From positions 78,282 to 142,281 of the forward strand of contig JAJEKB010000414.1 of NCBI GenBank assembly GCA_022393335.1: 64,000 nt of DNA. Reading direction: 5' to 3'. Shown piece by piece: positions 12,542-24,400 of the stretch (position 1 is the first letter of the stretch; each line of letters opens with the position of its first letter). The position numbers and the translations under genes were made by a program. Below the pieces are notes generated by a model. The model ran no database searches and was not told where the DNA came from. It saw nothing but the letters and a program-made list of their open reading frames with translations. This stretch comes from Macrotrachela quadricornifera. Its lineage: Eukaryota > Rotifera > Eurotatoria > Philodinida > Philodinidae.

Positions 12542-12739
12542 GTGCAGACGTCACTTTACCAACTAATACAGGATGTACAGATTTTAACAGGTGGAAAAGT
12601 TTTTTATCCTGACATATATACCTTCCAAAACGCAGCAAGTTAAGATGTGTATAATAAAAAACACATAGGTACGACGCAAAATACTTATCGATTAACACAT
12701 AAATAGTTATATCATTAAAGTACTCAGCGATTTGTTGCC

Positions 12740-13707
12740 ATACTACTCATGTTGATTTTGAAAATATTCAACAGTTCTTGTTCATTATTGTCGCTTTTTT
12801 CCTGAAGACGTATTTATTTTCCCACTAGTTCACGCACTTTAACTTCAGATTGGCATGCAACGTCCTTAGCACTATCGATTTTACCAATTAATTCTTTTAT
12901 GATGTTGATCCTATAAGGAAAGATGTCATGATATCATATATCAAAAAAATCTGAAACGTTTTTTACTTAATCTCTGATGCTCTTTTCTTCTTTGTAGGAA
13001 CCATCTGCTTTCTCGCGGAGCTAATCTTTACGGAAGTATCAGACTTTGGAGTAGAAGTAACAGTTGATGGACTTGTTGCATTCATAGAAATGTCAGCAAC
13101 AGGATTATTTAATTCATCAGTTTTAATTGTTAATGGAATACAATCATCTACTTGTTCGGCTACTTGTGTTGCATTTGAATCCGGTAATGATACATCGTTT
13201 ATATCTTCTAAAACTTGTTCTTGTTCAATTAGATCAAATCGGTTAGGAAACTGTTGTCGTTGTACAAATGTTGCCCTAAAAAATAGTATACGTATGAAAT
13301 TTGAAAGTGTATGGTTAGTACGAAACGTGGAAGAATTCCTCTTTCAGGATTGTTAATTAAAAAGTTCTTAAAAAGGTTAGCACATCGCGCCGATAAAACA
13401 TTTTAAATTCACCTAAAAGCTTATCTATTAAATTAAAATAAGGCCATGGTGATGGGTTTGCCCCTGTTCTGCCTTGATCCTTCTTCTTTCGTCAATATTC
13501 TGTTGTCAGATTGCCAATTTTTGCTTTCACATCAATACCAGTAAGCAAACGATGATTCAATACTTGATTTAGTTCATTTACCATCGACTGATAAATAGAA
13601 GTATGTCGCGATCCATCAGGTGTTAACTTTGGATAATAATCAGTCCATATCTGGATAAAACTAATTGTTTCCTTTCTAGTCCGCTGTTTACGTTTCAATA
13701 TTTTCAA
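12740..13707 (-). pseudogene. Myb/SANT-like DNA-binding protein of a Harbinger element, degraded
   Basis: Read from 13707: RKETISFIQIWTDYYPKL starts a Myb/SANT-like trihelix domain with the conserved Trp. It continues through DVKAKIGNLTTEY, then a stop codon in frame near 13490, then KKKDQGRTGANPSPWPYF with the typical SPWPYF of these proteins, and LIDKLLGEF. Farther down are an acidic, Ser/Thr-rich linker, KKKRASEI near 12975, and a C-terminal stretch with another internal stop (ELVGK-stop near 12810). PIF/Harbinger transposons usually carry exactly such a second gene beside the transposase. Same strand and position support this being the partner of the remnant at 10179-11297, with the foldback element inserted between them. 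Confidence 0.7.
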
Positions 13708-13766
13708 ACCTGAACTTAAATTTCCTTATCTGCTTCTGCAACTTTTATTTTTCTACTCACTAGCAA

Positions 13767-16315
13767 ACATATTTGAATGTACCTATGCAAAGGAAGATTT
13801 GAACTACTGTATCTTGTAGAGTTGCTCATAAACATCTCACATATGAATATCTTAGCTGCTCTCGTTTGGATTTTTGTCGAAAAAAAAATACATGACTTTT
13901 TCAACGTTGGGTCTTGTTCTACCAGTACATATATTATGATGTGTTTTTTTCTCTGAACATTTGTTAAAATTGTTGTTTTATTTATGAAGAATGATTGTAG
14001 AAGATCTGCAATGTTCTCTTTTCAAGCTAGCTAGCTATCTGTAAAAAGCAGTAATACTATGCTTGCTTTCAATTTTCGTCATCGTTTGACTAAAGTTTTT
14101 CTTACCATGACTTTTGGACATTGTTATATATTAATATTAATATGCTCGGTTGTATTATGATTCTCACTCTCACCCTCAACACAGCATCACTGTATTCGTA
14201 CCATCTTTTCTAGGTCTTTGTAATCACTCCCTATTTCGTAATCATCAATTCATTCGCTATCCTGAACTATAAATAGGTTGATTTCTGTTTAAATAAAGTA
14301 TGCGATATACAACTGCATTTATCTCATCTTATCATCCAGTCAGCAATCCAGAGTTAGACGCCATATAAACATTTGTAAACATGTTCAACATTGCCAATGT
14401 TTATGCATTTTTTCAGTCAGTTTGTAAGGGATAAATATCCTAATTCTACAACTGATGAACCATCTTCACGAGATTATGAAATAGCCGATCAACTGATGAT
14501 GGTAATTGGATTGTTTATAAATTCGGCTGAAATGCTTCAAGGTGATATTGTATTAAAGGTCAATGATTATGATGACGACGACGATGATGATGAAAAATCA
14601 CTTATAGTCGGTGGCTATTCATATTCTTATAAGACAATGCTCGAAGTTTTAAAATTTGCTAGTACTCAAAATTTCACCACTTCGATGTCGCTATCGTTTA
14701 ATCAAGCAACGAAATCAATGGAGGTGAATTAGGAAATATGTGAAGCAACTTGGAACAAAACGACAGAAATTAGAGAAACTTGATCAATTCGTTTTTGATA
14801 AATTTAACAAAATACGAAATAGATCTTACCCTACTCATAATGAAGATTTAAGACGAATAGCCATTGAGAAAGCTAAAAAATCGAACTTGGAAAATTTTAA
14901 AGCATCACCACTTTGATTGTTAATTTTCAAACGGCGTCATCAGGTATCATCACGGAAAATGACGAGAATTTTGACAAAAAATCATGATAAAGATCTTGAA
15001 TAAATTATGAAACAGGCAAAAACATTTGTTGACAATGTGAAACAACATATTCCTCATTTAAAAAAAACAACTATATATTAAATACTGATCAAATTTCATT
15101 TAATTATGAAGAGTTTTCAACACGTACTTTGTCAACTATTGATGAAGAAACTACTACGGGTCGTATAATATCATCAAATGCTTTCATGCATTCTCATACA
15201 ATAATGTCGATCATAAGTCTTTCTCGTGAAATGATTGATCCTATTTTCATATGTCTACAAGAACCTATTGGAATGTTAGGCCCACGAGTATTAAAATTTA
15301 TGTACAAGGCACGAAATATATATGTTAAATGCAGGAAATCAGGAAAGTTAACTAAATCTTATATACAATATTGGGCAAAAGACGTTCTTCAACCATCTGT
15401 TGAAAGCAATTTTTTTACTGCTATTGGATTCTTGGTCTGGACAAACTGATCGAACAACTATGGACAAAATCCTTGACAACGATATTGAATACAAACTTTT
15501 GCAAATACCACCTAAAACAACTGCAGATATACAATCTCGTGATAAGTATTTTTTTTCGACAATGGAAATATCTTTGTCAACGATGTTTTGATCGTTTAGC
15601 AATTGATCAACTTCCAATAGATTTACAATCAAGAGATGGTATATTAAAACTACACCCTTTAATACATAACCAGTTATTTTCTAAATCATTTTCTGCAATG
15701 ATTCAGTATGCATGGTTTTCATGCGATTATACAAATCAAGATCTTGATAGATTCAAAAACCTTTGAGATTTATACTTCTCATATGACAAAGACAGCTGTT
15801 GTGTTATTCGATGCAACGAACAAAGTCTCATATGTTGCAATTGGTGCAATGAAACTTTATGTTTTCAGCATTTTTTTGTTGAGAATCATAAGCATTTTTA
15901 GTTTATTTTCATTTATTCAATAAATCTTTAAAACACAACTATTCTATAAATCCAAGAGACTGGTAGTTTCTCGAAAGTGAAAACAAGCTCTAATCAAACA
16001 ATAACAAGGATTAAAAGCAAATACAGTATTACTGATTTTCACAGATAGATAGCTAGCTTAAAAAAAGAGCATTGCAGATTGTCTACAATCATTCTTCATA
16101 AATAAAACAATAATTTTAACAAATGTTCAGAAAAAAAAGAACATCATAATATATATACTGGTAGAACAAGGCTCAATACTAAAAAAATTATGTATTTTTT
16201 TTCGACAAAAATCCAAACGAGAGCAGCTAGAATATTCATATGTGAGATGTTCATGGGCAACTCTACAAGATACAGTAGTTCAAATCTTCCTTTGCATGGG
16301 TACACTCAAATATGT
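13767..16315. mobile_element. 2.55-kb DNA transposon with about 310-bp terminal inverted repeats
   Basis: 13767-14085 is the reverse complement of about 16005-16315 with scattered mismatches. The outer end starts ACATATTTGA. Shared blocks include CATCTCACATATGAATAT and its complement, GTTCTACCAGTA, and AATGATTGTAGA. Inside, on the plus strand, are the remains of a DDE transposase (14391-15766). It lies upstream, in transcriptional sense, of the Harbinger Myb-like gene and probably landed in that older element. A TATAAATA box (about 14268-14275) sits 120 bp before the first transposase Met. Target-site duplications are not obvious. Confidence 0.8.
14391..15766 (+). pseudogene. Broken DDE-superfamily transposase (pogo/CENP-B-like or Sola-like)
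   Basis: Pieces in order: DYEIADQLMMVIGLFINSAE and an Asp-rich run (14391-14732). In other frames follow KRQKLEKLDQFVFDKF and a helix-turn-helix-like LLIFKRRHQVSSRKMTR, then NTDQISFNY (first catalytic Asp). Next THTIMSIISLSREM-type strands with FICLQEPIGMLGPRVLKF and KCRKSGKLTKSYIQYW (15129-15449). Then LLLLDSWSGQTD (second Asp, about 15420-15455) and LQIPPKTTADIQSRD, where related proteins have an Ile-Gln-Pro-Leu-Asp type motif, then FFRQWKYLCQRCFDRLAID. At least four frameshifts or stops separate the pieces, so it is inactive. The superfamily is clear to me as DDE; the family is not. Confidence 0.65.
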
Positions 16316-17439
16316 CCCCTTGCCAGTTGATTTTGATTTCGTTCTGCAGTTCCAAGACATGATGAAGAAGTTGTCGTCATTCTTGATATTGATGCAGCAG
16401 TAGGTGAATCTAAAATTGTCAATTTTTTAGTTTGAAAGAGTTCATTCACTACAATTTAAATCAGGGCATGTTTTGCATAGGCTTAATAGTTATTATTTAA
16501 GTCTCAGAAGAACTTTTCTTTGGCGTTAAAGACGGTTGTAAAATATCTCATGTTCGGATAACAAACTATTTCAGAAAGTGCACTTACAAATATCTAATGG
16601 TGTAAAAACTTCACTATTACTTGATTTAATGATCGGTATCTCAGCAAAATTTGTTGTTGCATTTATAGGTGTTTGAAGAAGAAACACTGTTACAGTTCAA
16701 TCATTTGTTATTTTGATTCTTGTTCCATTAGATAAATTTACTGTTGATGGTAATGAAGTAATGATAATACAAGTTGGTGCTGCAACGACTGGTGATGTAA
16801 ATTCGTTGAGAAACTGAAGAGAAGATACAGCGTTTTCACGATGTATTACAGGACGAACAGATCTAAAATGAACTGCACCTTGCGATAAAACAGTAGGTCG
16901 GAAACCTTTGTCAGACAGTATGATAAGATGGACACATTGTGGTTTCATTCTGCAATGGAAAAAAGAAAATAAATAGCAATTCATTTTTTTAAATAAAATA
17001 TGACTGAAAATATGTGAAATAGTCGATATTCAGTTTTAACGTCGAGTAATACCATAACGGACATATTCTTAGTAGGCGTGCCTCGTCGAAAAAAGCGCAC
17101 CTTTACGAGGCGCCACATTTTTATCTTTATTGGTGAAACGATATTTTGTCTAATTGGTGCATTAACGTTGAATCGTCTCGAAAAGATGATTTATCTCTGT
17201 TTTAACTCTTCTAGCTATTCTATTGGTTAATTCTGTTTTAATTCGTTTGGTGTGGTTGGGGTCTAATTATTTGTTTTATTTTACTTTGACCTTGTCGCAA
17301 AAATTGATAATTAGAGCAAATGAAAAATACTAAAAATTTGTTTTAAAATGAAAAAAGTTGTAGGGTTGCTGTACAATAAAAAGATGATTACGAAGAAGAA
17401 AAAAAAGAATTGATAAATGTTTAATAATATCACACTAAT
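16316..17439. other. Intergenic region between the TIR element and TOMM22, with a coding-like remnant
   Basis: On the minus strand 16697-16984 is an open stretch of 95 codons (with FHCRMKPQCVHLI and RPTVLSQGAVHF). Coding-like sequence continues past its stop through NATTNFAEIPI to a possible donor (GTAAGT near 16590). I do not recognise the family. It may be the 5' part of one of the neighbouring dead transposons. At 17075-17114 a short GC-rich hairpin (GGCGTGCCTCGT paired with ACGAGGCGCC) stands out against the AT-rich background. The rest, to the TOMM22 stop, shows nothing. Confidence 0.4.
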
Positions 17440-18041
17440 TTATTTTTGACCAATACCAAAATTTGATCCAATCTGAGCTGATGGTCCAAGAAGAATCTAT
17501 AATAGAATATATAAAATTTTCGTTGTTTTTTAATCTATTGAAATTTACTTCTCGTGTTTGTGCTGCTTGCATTTCTATTACTTGTGTAAACTCATTTTGA
17601 ATAAGAATTGGAAGAATAAGAATAATAAATGATGAACTACAAAACCAAATAGATTTTTTCATAAATTGACCAAAATATTTTGAATATTGATACGCATTTT
17701 GAAATAATGTTCGTAACGAATTAGGAAACATTTCTGTTAAACCATAAAGACGTTCAATTAATGTTTCATCTTCAAATTCCTTTAAAAAATTCAATATATT
17801 AACTTAAATAAGAATTTCTTTTTTTTTTTTCAATAACCTCAGAATCTTCTCGATTCAATCTTGGTGGTGAATTTATTGTTTGAATCGGAATAATTGGTGG
17901 ATTTATATTTCTATTATTAATATTAAAATCATCAGGTATAAAATCTAGTTGATCATTTAGTTCAAAACCATTTGAAGGAATTATTTCAATATCATTTTCA
18001 TCAATTGAAGTTACTAAAGCAGATAAGTCTGTTTCAGTCAT
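17440..18041 (-). CDS. TOMM22: Mitochondrial import receptor subunit TOM22
   Basis: Central receptor and organiser of the TOM translocase in the outer mitochondrial membrane. Three exons, 17838-18041, 17549-17779 and 17440-17496, all joined in phase 0, give 163 residues, close to the usual 140-150. The first 68 residues are acidic (MTETDLSALVTSIDENDIEI), as expected for the presequence-binding cytosolic part. The diagnostic block LIERLYGLTEMFPNSLR begins exon 2. A single tail-anchor-like helix follows at about residues 111-128 (SIWFCSSSFIILILPILI), then a short intermembrane-space tail ending ILLGPSAQIGSNFGIGQK. The gene is head-to-head with the STKLD1-like gene, 373 bp between start codons. 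Confidence 0.95.
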
Positions 18042-18414
18042 CTAAAAAAAACAATTTTTTTTCCTTTTAATTTTACTAAGCAAGTACTAAGTTGGATACA
18101 CTCTCTTACTTTTCCAAAATTTACCAAGACTATTTCCTAATTGGTTTTCATATTCTATCAAAAAGATCAAATCATCGATTTGATTTAAGTAGATGTCGTG
18201 CATGGAAAAGTGATATATATTTGTTTTGTTTTCTATAAACTATAAATAATATTTTTATTAATATACTATTATAAAAGTTAGATGATTGAAATATTTTTAA
18301 CATATTTTCAAATAATAAGAAGGTTGTTACTAGAATGTTATACTTAACAATGGCTATTAAACGTATTTCATTTTAGTTTTGATTTAATAGAAGAAATAAA
18401 AAGAGCCTTTTAAA
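18042..18414. promoter_or_regulatory. Shared upstream region of TOMM22 (-) and the STKLD1-like gene (+)
   Basis: The two start codons face away from each other across 373 bp, so both promoters must lie here. The sequence is AT-rich with no long ORF. I see no unambiguous TATA or CCAAT element. Confidence 0.5.
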
Positions 18415-21400
18415 ATGGATAAGTATATTGTAAATATTATAATTTTTAATTATTTTTATTGTTATTAAAAATATTCTAATTAAGGTCGATGAATATCTTG
18501 GATTGGATACACTTGCTGAACGACTTATCATTCATAAAAAAGATTCAGATAAAACTCATATGCTATCAAAAGTTAGTTTCTATCTATATAGAATTTATTT
18601 AATTCATTTTATTGCTTTAGATGGAATTAATGGATATGGCAACAACTGCTGTTGCATATCAAGAGGTAGAAATTTTCAATTATCTCTTATTATTATTTAG
18701 TATTTCTTTTTGTGAATTAGTATCTTCCTTTAATGAAATTATCATATGAAAATGTTGCATCATATTTTGATATATTTACATCAGTTGAACATGAGGTATG
18801 AATAATTTACTATCGAAATCAAAAGTCTTGTGATAATTTTTTCTTTCAAGTCTTGTGTTTAAATTATATAATATTAATTCAATGCGGTTATATGCCTGTG
18901 AAGAAGAGAGAATCGTTACAAAAGCTGTAAGAGGCAATATCCCTATTCACTTGTTCTAATAGTTTCTTTCACATTCGAAATAAAAATAAATATATGATCG
19001 CACTACTTCCCATTATATTTAATGTAATAAAAATGGTTAGAAGACTCTTGTATTTTTTTATGTATTTCGGATTAAGGAAATTGCAGTATGTTGATGTTGT
19101 TTTTGTTTAAAACAATGCACCATCGAAAGCTCTATAATAAGTATTTGTATATAGGATTCAAACTTTATTATACAAACATATAATTGAATTAAATTAATAT
19201 TGTTTAATTTAAATATGTGACTCGAAATAAAAAGAAACTGGTGCGAGACTTTTGGCATCGATAATATTAAAAAAATTTTATTTAGATTAGTGCAACATTT
19301 ATTAATCTTGTATCAGAATATTTTCCAATGGGAAATCTTGATAAATATTTACAAAAAATACGAAATAAAAGAATTCCACTTTACAATCAAGTATGATTAT
19401 ATATAAGAAATTAAAGAAAAAATAAAATATTTATTTATTTATTTTCTCTTTGTTATTCAGTTAATTGATATTTGGTTTGCACAAATTTTAGATGGTTTAA
19501 TGTATTTATGGAGTGAAAATATCATTCATCGGTAAATAAATACATTTTTTCTATATATTATTATATGATTCTTATTTAAAAATAGAAATTTAAAACCGGA
19601 TAGTATTTATTTACGTGGTGAAAATGATGAACGAAATTGTTCATTAATTATTAGTGATATGGTTCCATCATCAGTTGCCTATGATCTTCGTATGCGAACA
19701 CGATTACCTCGTCGTATGTATTATTATTTATAAAACAGACATTTTTTTTTGTTATAAAATCTAGGATTTTCAATTGATAAATTTAGTTGTAATAAGTGCC
19801 ATAGTAAGAAAAAGAAAATTAAAGAATTTTTTTATTTATTATATGACAAAATATTTTGCTATTTATTTTTATATTATTTTTAAATTTAAAAAATATATAT
19901 TTGATAAATGAATTTGGTTTTTATAGGTGCTCTTTCATATACAGCACCAGAAATATTAGAATTTGGACAATATTCGATTCAATCGGATATATATTCACTT
20001 GGTTGCATACTTTTGGATATGATTACTTGTGACACATTAACTGTAAGAATTCTTTTTCTTTTTTTTTTTGAAAAGATTCAATTTTTAAGAGACTATGTAA
20101 ATAGGATGAAGAAATATTACAAATACGTATTTGTGCTCGACATGATGCAAATACAATGTCTCAAACTCTTCAAAATTTAGAAAAAGTAAATTGATTAAAT
20201 GATGATTTAAAGTAAAAAATATTTGATATTTTTTTTTTATGATTAGACACATGAAATAATACCAACGTTAATTGGTCAAATGATGATTGTAGATCCTCAA
20301 CAACGTTTGACAGAAGTGTAGGTTGGAATTATTCATTCTTATCAATTCCATCTTTTAAAAGTAATATTGATAAAAACTTAGACAAGCCCAAATATTAATT
20401 AATTATACTTAAATTTTAAGAAAAAAAAATTGAAATAGATTGATATGATTTATATTAGTTACATAAATCTCTAGTTATTAATTATTTACAATAGAACTGT
20501 TAACTTGGTTTAAAGGCCACTAACCCTGAATAATATTGTTGGCCTATGTATGATGTAATATTAATTTTCTTGATGTTAAATTTGAAATCATAAAATGACA
20601 TCACAAATTGATGATTTTATTCATCAGTTTCTTTTCATTTATAACTAGGAGATCGCTAATTAGAATAAAAGAGGGAACAAATTGAATGAATCAAGAAGCG
20701 AAGGCATTAATTGTCACTTATTCCAGTAGAAATAAAATAAAAATTAATGCTATGTATCTAATGTAATTGCTTATTCTTATTCTCTAAATTTTCTTTTCAA
20801 AATTTTTAAAAATCTCTTCGTTGTATGCTTGATCGTGTGTAGTTTTAGTTATCATAAATAGATTTTTTTTTCGATTATATGTAAGATTGTGGATATAATC
20901 AAAAGAATATTTCGAGAATTTAAGTCTTTCTTATATTAAAAAATATTTATGATTAGTTATGTTTGTTTTAATTTTCTATTTTGTACGAGAATCTCGTTAT
21001 TCTGTTATCTTCACAGAAATAAAATCAAGATGACCTTTGATTTGATCTGTAAGCATCCTGATCCTCATTACGCAAGTTCAGATAAAAAAAAGGGTAACAA
21101 TTTTTTTAATCACCGAAAAAAGATACTTTTGATAACCTCAAAAATTAAAATGTCAAAAATGGAAAAAAGAAGATACTAATGATCACCGATTTTTTTAGAT
21201 ACAAATGGTCACCGAGAAAAGATACTTTTGATCACCAAATTGTTTAAGTATATATTGAAGAGTTTTATCACATAGAATATAATGCGCAAGAAAAATTCAT
21301 AAGATGAGAAACTTAATGAACAGTATTTCTACAATCTTAATGATATCTATGTAAAACTTAAGGCTATGCTAACTTTCTTAGAACGTCCTTTTGTTTTCCG

Positions 21401-24400
21401 TTTTCCTAATGGTTGAATATGTGTTTGATCGCTAACTCAATATAAGTTGAATTTAATCGACAAACTAACAGAATGTTTACATGAATATTCTTTTAAACCA
21501 ACTGGATAGGTGCATGATTCTAATGGTACGACTATCCTACATGACTGTAACCAGATAAAAAAATCATCATTCGTAGACCATTGACGATTGAGATAAATAT
21601 TTAACCAGTTGGATGATGTTATTTTGTTATTAGATGATGAAACCACGTAGAAATTGCCATACCAATAGTGAATATTGTTATAATCAATATCTACGACCCA
21701 TTTATATGCTACTAACTCACAGTTCGACGTGATGAATGTATGAGAGGCAAATGGATTATTTTTACAGTATTCAGACCAAACTTTCAGCATTGATTCAATC
21801 TTTGGATGAATTGTCCTCAATTTCTGTTATGTATTTTATTTTCCTTTTTGTTTATTCTCTGCGAGAAATTTCCTTAATTGCAAAAATACGGTGATCAAAA
21901 GTATCTTTTCTCGGTGATCATTTGTATCTAAAAAAATCGGTGATCATTAGTATCTTCTTTTTTCCACTTTTGACATTTTAATTTTTTAGGTTATCAAAAG
22001 TATCTTTTTTCGGTGATCAAAAGTATCTTTTTTCGGTGATCAAAAGTACATTTTCTCTAAAAAAAAGAGTGATCTGTTAGTAGCTTTGATCTAGAATGAC
22101 TATATCAAAGTTATAGCAGACCATAGCTAACATGCAAAAGTTTAATGAATGAACGTCGTTTATCGAAATAAATATAAAAAACCTTATAGATTTTCTCTAT
22201 AACACTAATTTATTTTTTCTTTTCATATAGAGATTTACAACGTGATGATTATGTAATTGAAAGTATGCATAATATTGATTCAAATCAAATGAAATATCCA
22301 TCTGAACGTGATACAAAATGGATTCGTAATGGTATTTTAATCATATTAATATAAAATATATATTTTTTTCTAAAATATTTTATTTCATAGATTTAACACA
22401 GAATGGAAAAATTGAATATTATATAGATTATTTAAAACAACATCGTAATGCTGAAAGTCGTATTGAATATGCACTTCAATCATGTAATCAATCAAAATCA
22501 GTAAAAATATTTTTTTTTTATCAACAAAAGTAAAAATAAATCTTTTCAATAGATTGATTTATCAGTATTAACAATTTCTTTTCAAAAAGATATACTACCA
22601 ATAGTTGAACATTTTATATCAAATCCAACTATTGTTGAATGTACACTTGAAATTTTAGCTAAAATAATTCATAATGATACAATAATTACACAACAAATTG
22701 CAACATTTATTACAAAAATGATGCCTGTATGTTTAAAAATTTTATTCGATTTTTATAATTAGTTTTTTGTCTATAATAATAATATAGATATTCGAAAATG
22801 ATGAACATTTAATTGGAAAAATAATTAATATTCTTATAAATTTTGCACAAGAAAGTAAATTTTATTTCTCTATAATATATTCAAAATATTTTATTTATTT
22901 ATAATATTTAGATACAAAACTTTTGGTAAATACTCGAATAATTTCAAATTTAGTTCAAATAATGAACAAACATGAAAATAATGCTGATGTTAGCGAAAAA
23001 TGTTGTACACTTCTTTGGCTTTTAGCAAAAGATTCAATCAGTTAGTTTTTTCTTTAATTTAAACACATAGTAAAAACATCTAGCATTCATTTATTCGAAC
23101 TTTATTTTTCATTTATCGTTTCTGTCTAGAAAAAAATTTAAGAAAAAGAAAAGATATATTTATCGTTGTTCATATATAGCCGACATAATTTTAAAATATG
23201 GTTCAGTAGTAATGAGAGAAATGTGAATCTCTGATTTCTGTTTCATGAAGATATTTTGAAAGAAAACTTTGTTTTATCCGAGGATGCAGATTTTTTATCT
23301 TCTTTCGAGTCATACATAACTTATTATTATTACAAATCTATAAATAAAACGATACAATAGAAAGAAGGAACATCTTCGAGAATAAATCTGCACAAAATGT
23401 CGATCCCTATAACTTGCTACCAAACATGTTCGAAAAGTAAAATTTTTTTTACCGGTTGATAGAAAATTCTCTCGTCTTTTCATATTTATTGCATATTCAT
23501 AAATAACATGTGCTCATTAAAAATAGAAACATTTAGGAAATAGTTGAGATTTTATTATAAGCTCAACAAAATTATCTTGCGAGACAATAGATAATTACAT
23601 ACACTTCTCGTTTTATAAGATCTTTTTAAACAAACTTATAAAAATTGAATTCATTATCATCCTATAAGATGTATTTTGATGACCCTATAGAAGAAAAAAG
23701 ACAAAATTTTTGCTTAAGTGTTTGTTCTTTTAGCCATCACATTTTAATAACGCACGTATAACAATTGTTAATCTTATCTGATCATAAAATATTATTGTCA
23801 GAACATATTTATTGAAGATATATAGAGGTTAATATCTTGTATCACTACTTGAGATTCCATGAAAAATACAAATTCCTTTCGAGGGTATTTCACTTTTCCA
23901 TTACTTTATTTTGCCTAGAGATATGTGCTAAAAATCAGTTATGTATTTTTTGAAAGAAAACAAAAATTCTATCTTCTAGTTAAAAAAGATTTCTTTTAGT
24001 AACCTTCTATCGAAAAGAAATAGGATTTGATATTGATCTCATTATTTTTATATTATATGTTATTTCGATCTTATTGACAATATGAAATCCATTAAAATAC
24101 TTTTCTCGTTAATAGAAAATGAATAACGATAAAACTTAACTATATGAAATATATTTTTCTTCTATTTAGCAAATGATCTTCGTAGCAATCAAGTATCAAT
24201 TCTTAGTATTCTTCTAAATATTCTTCAAAAACATTCAGATAATAGTGAATTATTTACGAAAGTATGCTTTGCATTTTTACCATTTATTTTTGAAAGTATA
24301 TATATTTTATTCTTATTATACTTTAAAAACTTAATTAAAATCGTTGATTTTTTTTATATTTTAGAATCAACTATTGATTATTTAGCACAATTTAATCTTG

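Noticed and set aside
12468..12698. 76-codon minus-strand ORF at the right end of the foldback element
   Set aside because: Spans the element boundary, so it is a chance fusion of repeat and flank.
13090..13356. 88-codon plus-strand ORF
   Set aside because: Antisense shadow of the C-terminal part of the Myb/SANT-like remnant.
13716..13904. 62-codon minus-strand ORF
   Set aside because: Runs across the terminal inverted repeat of the 2.55-kb element; the same sequence occurs inverted near 16.2 kb.
23270..23410. Possible inverted repeat in an STKLD1 intron (GATGCAGATTTTT region)
   Set aside because: Pairing is short and interrupted; not above chance for AT-rich DNA.
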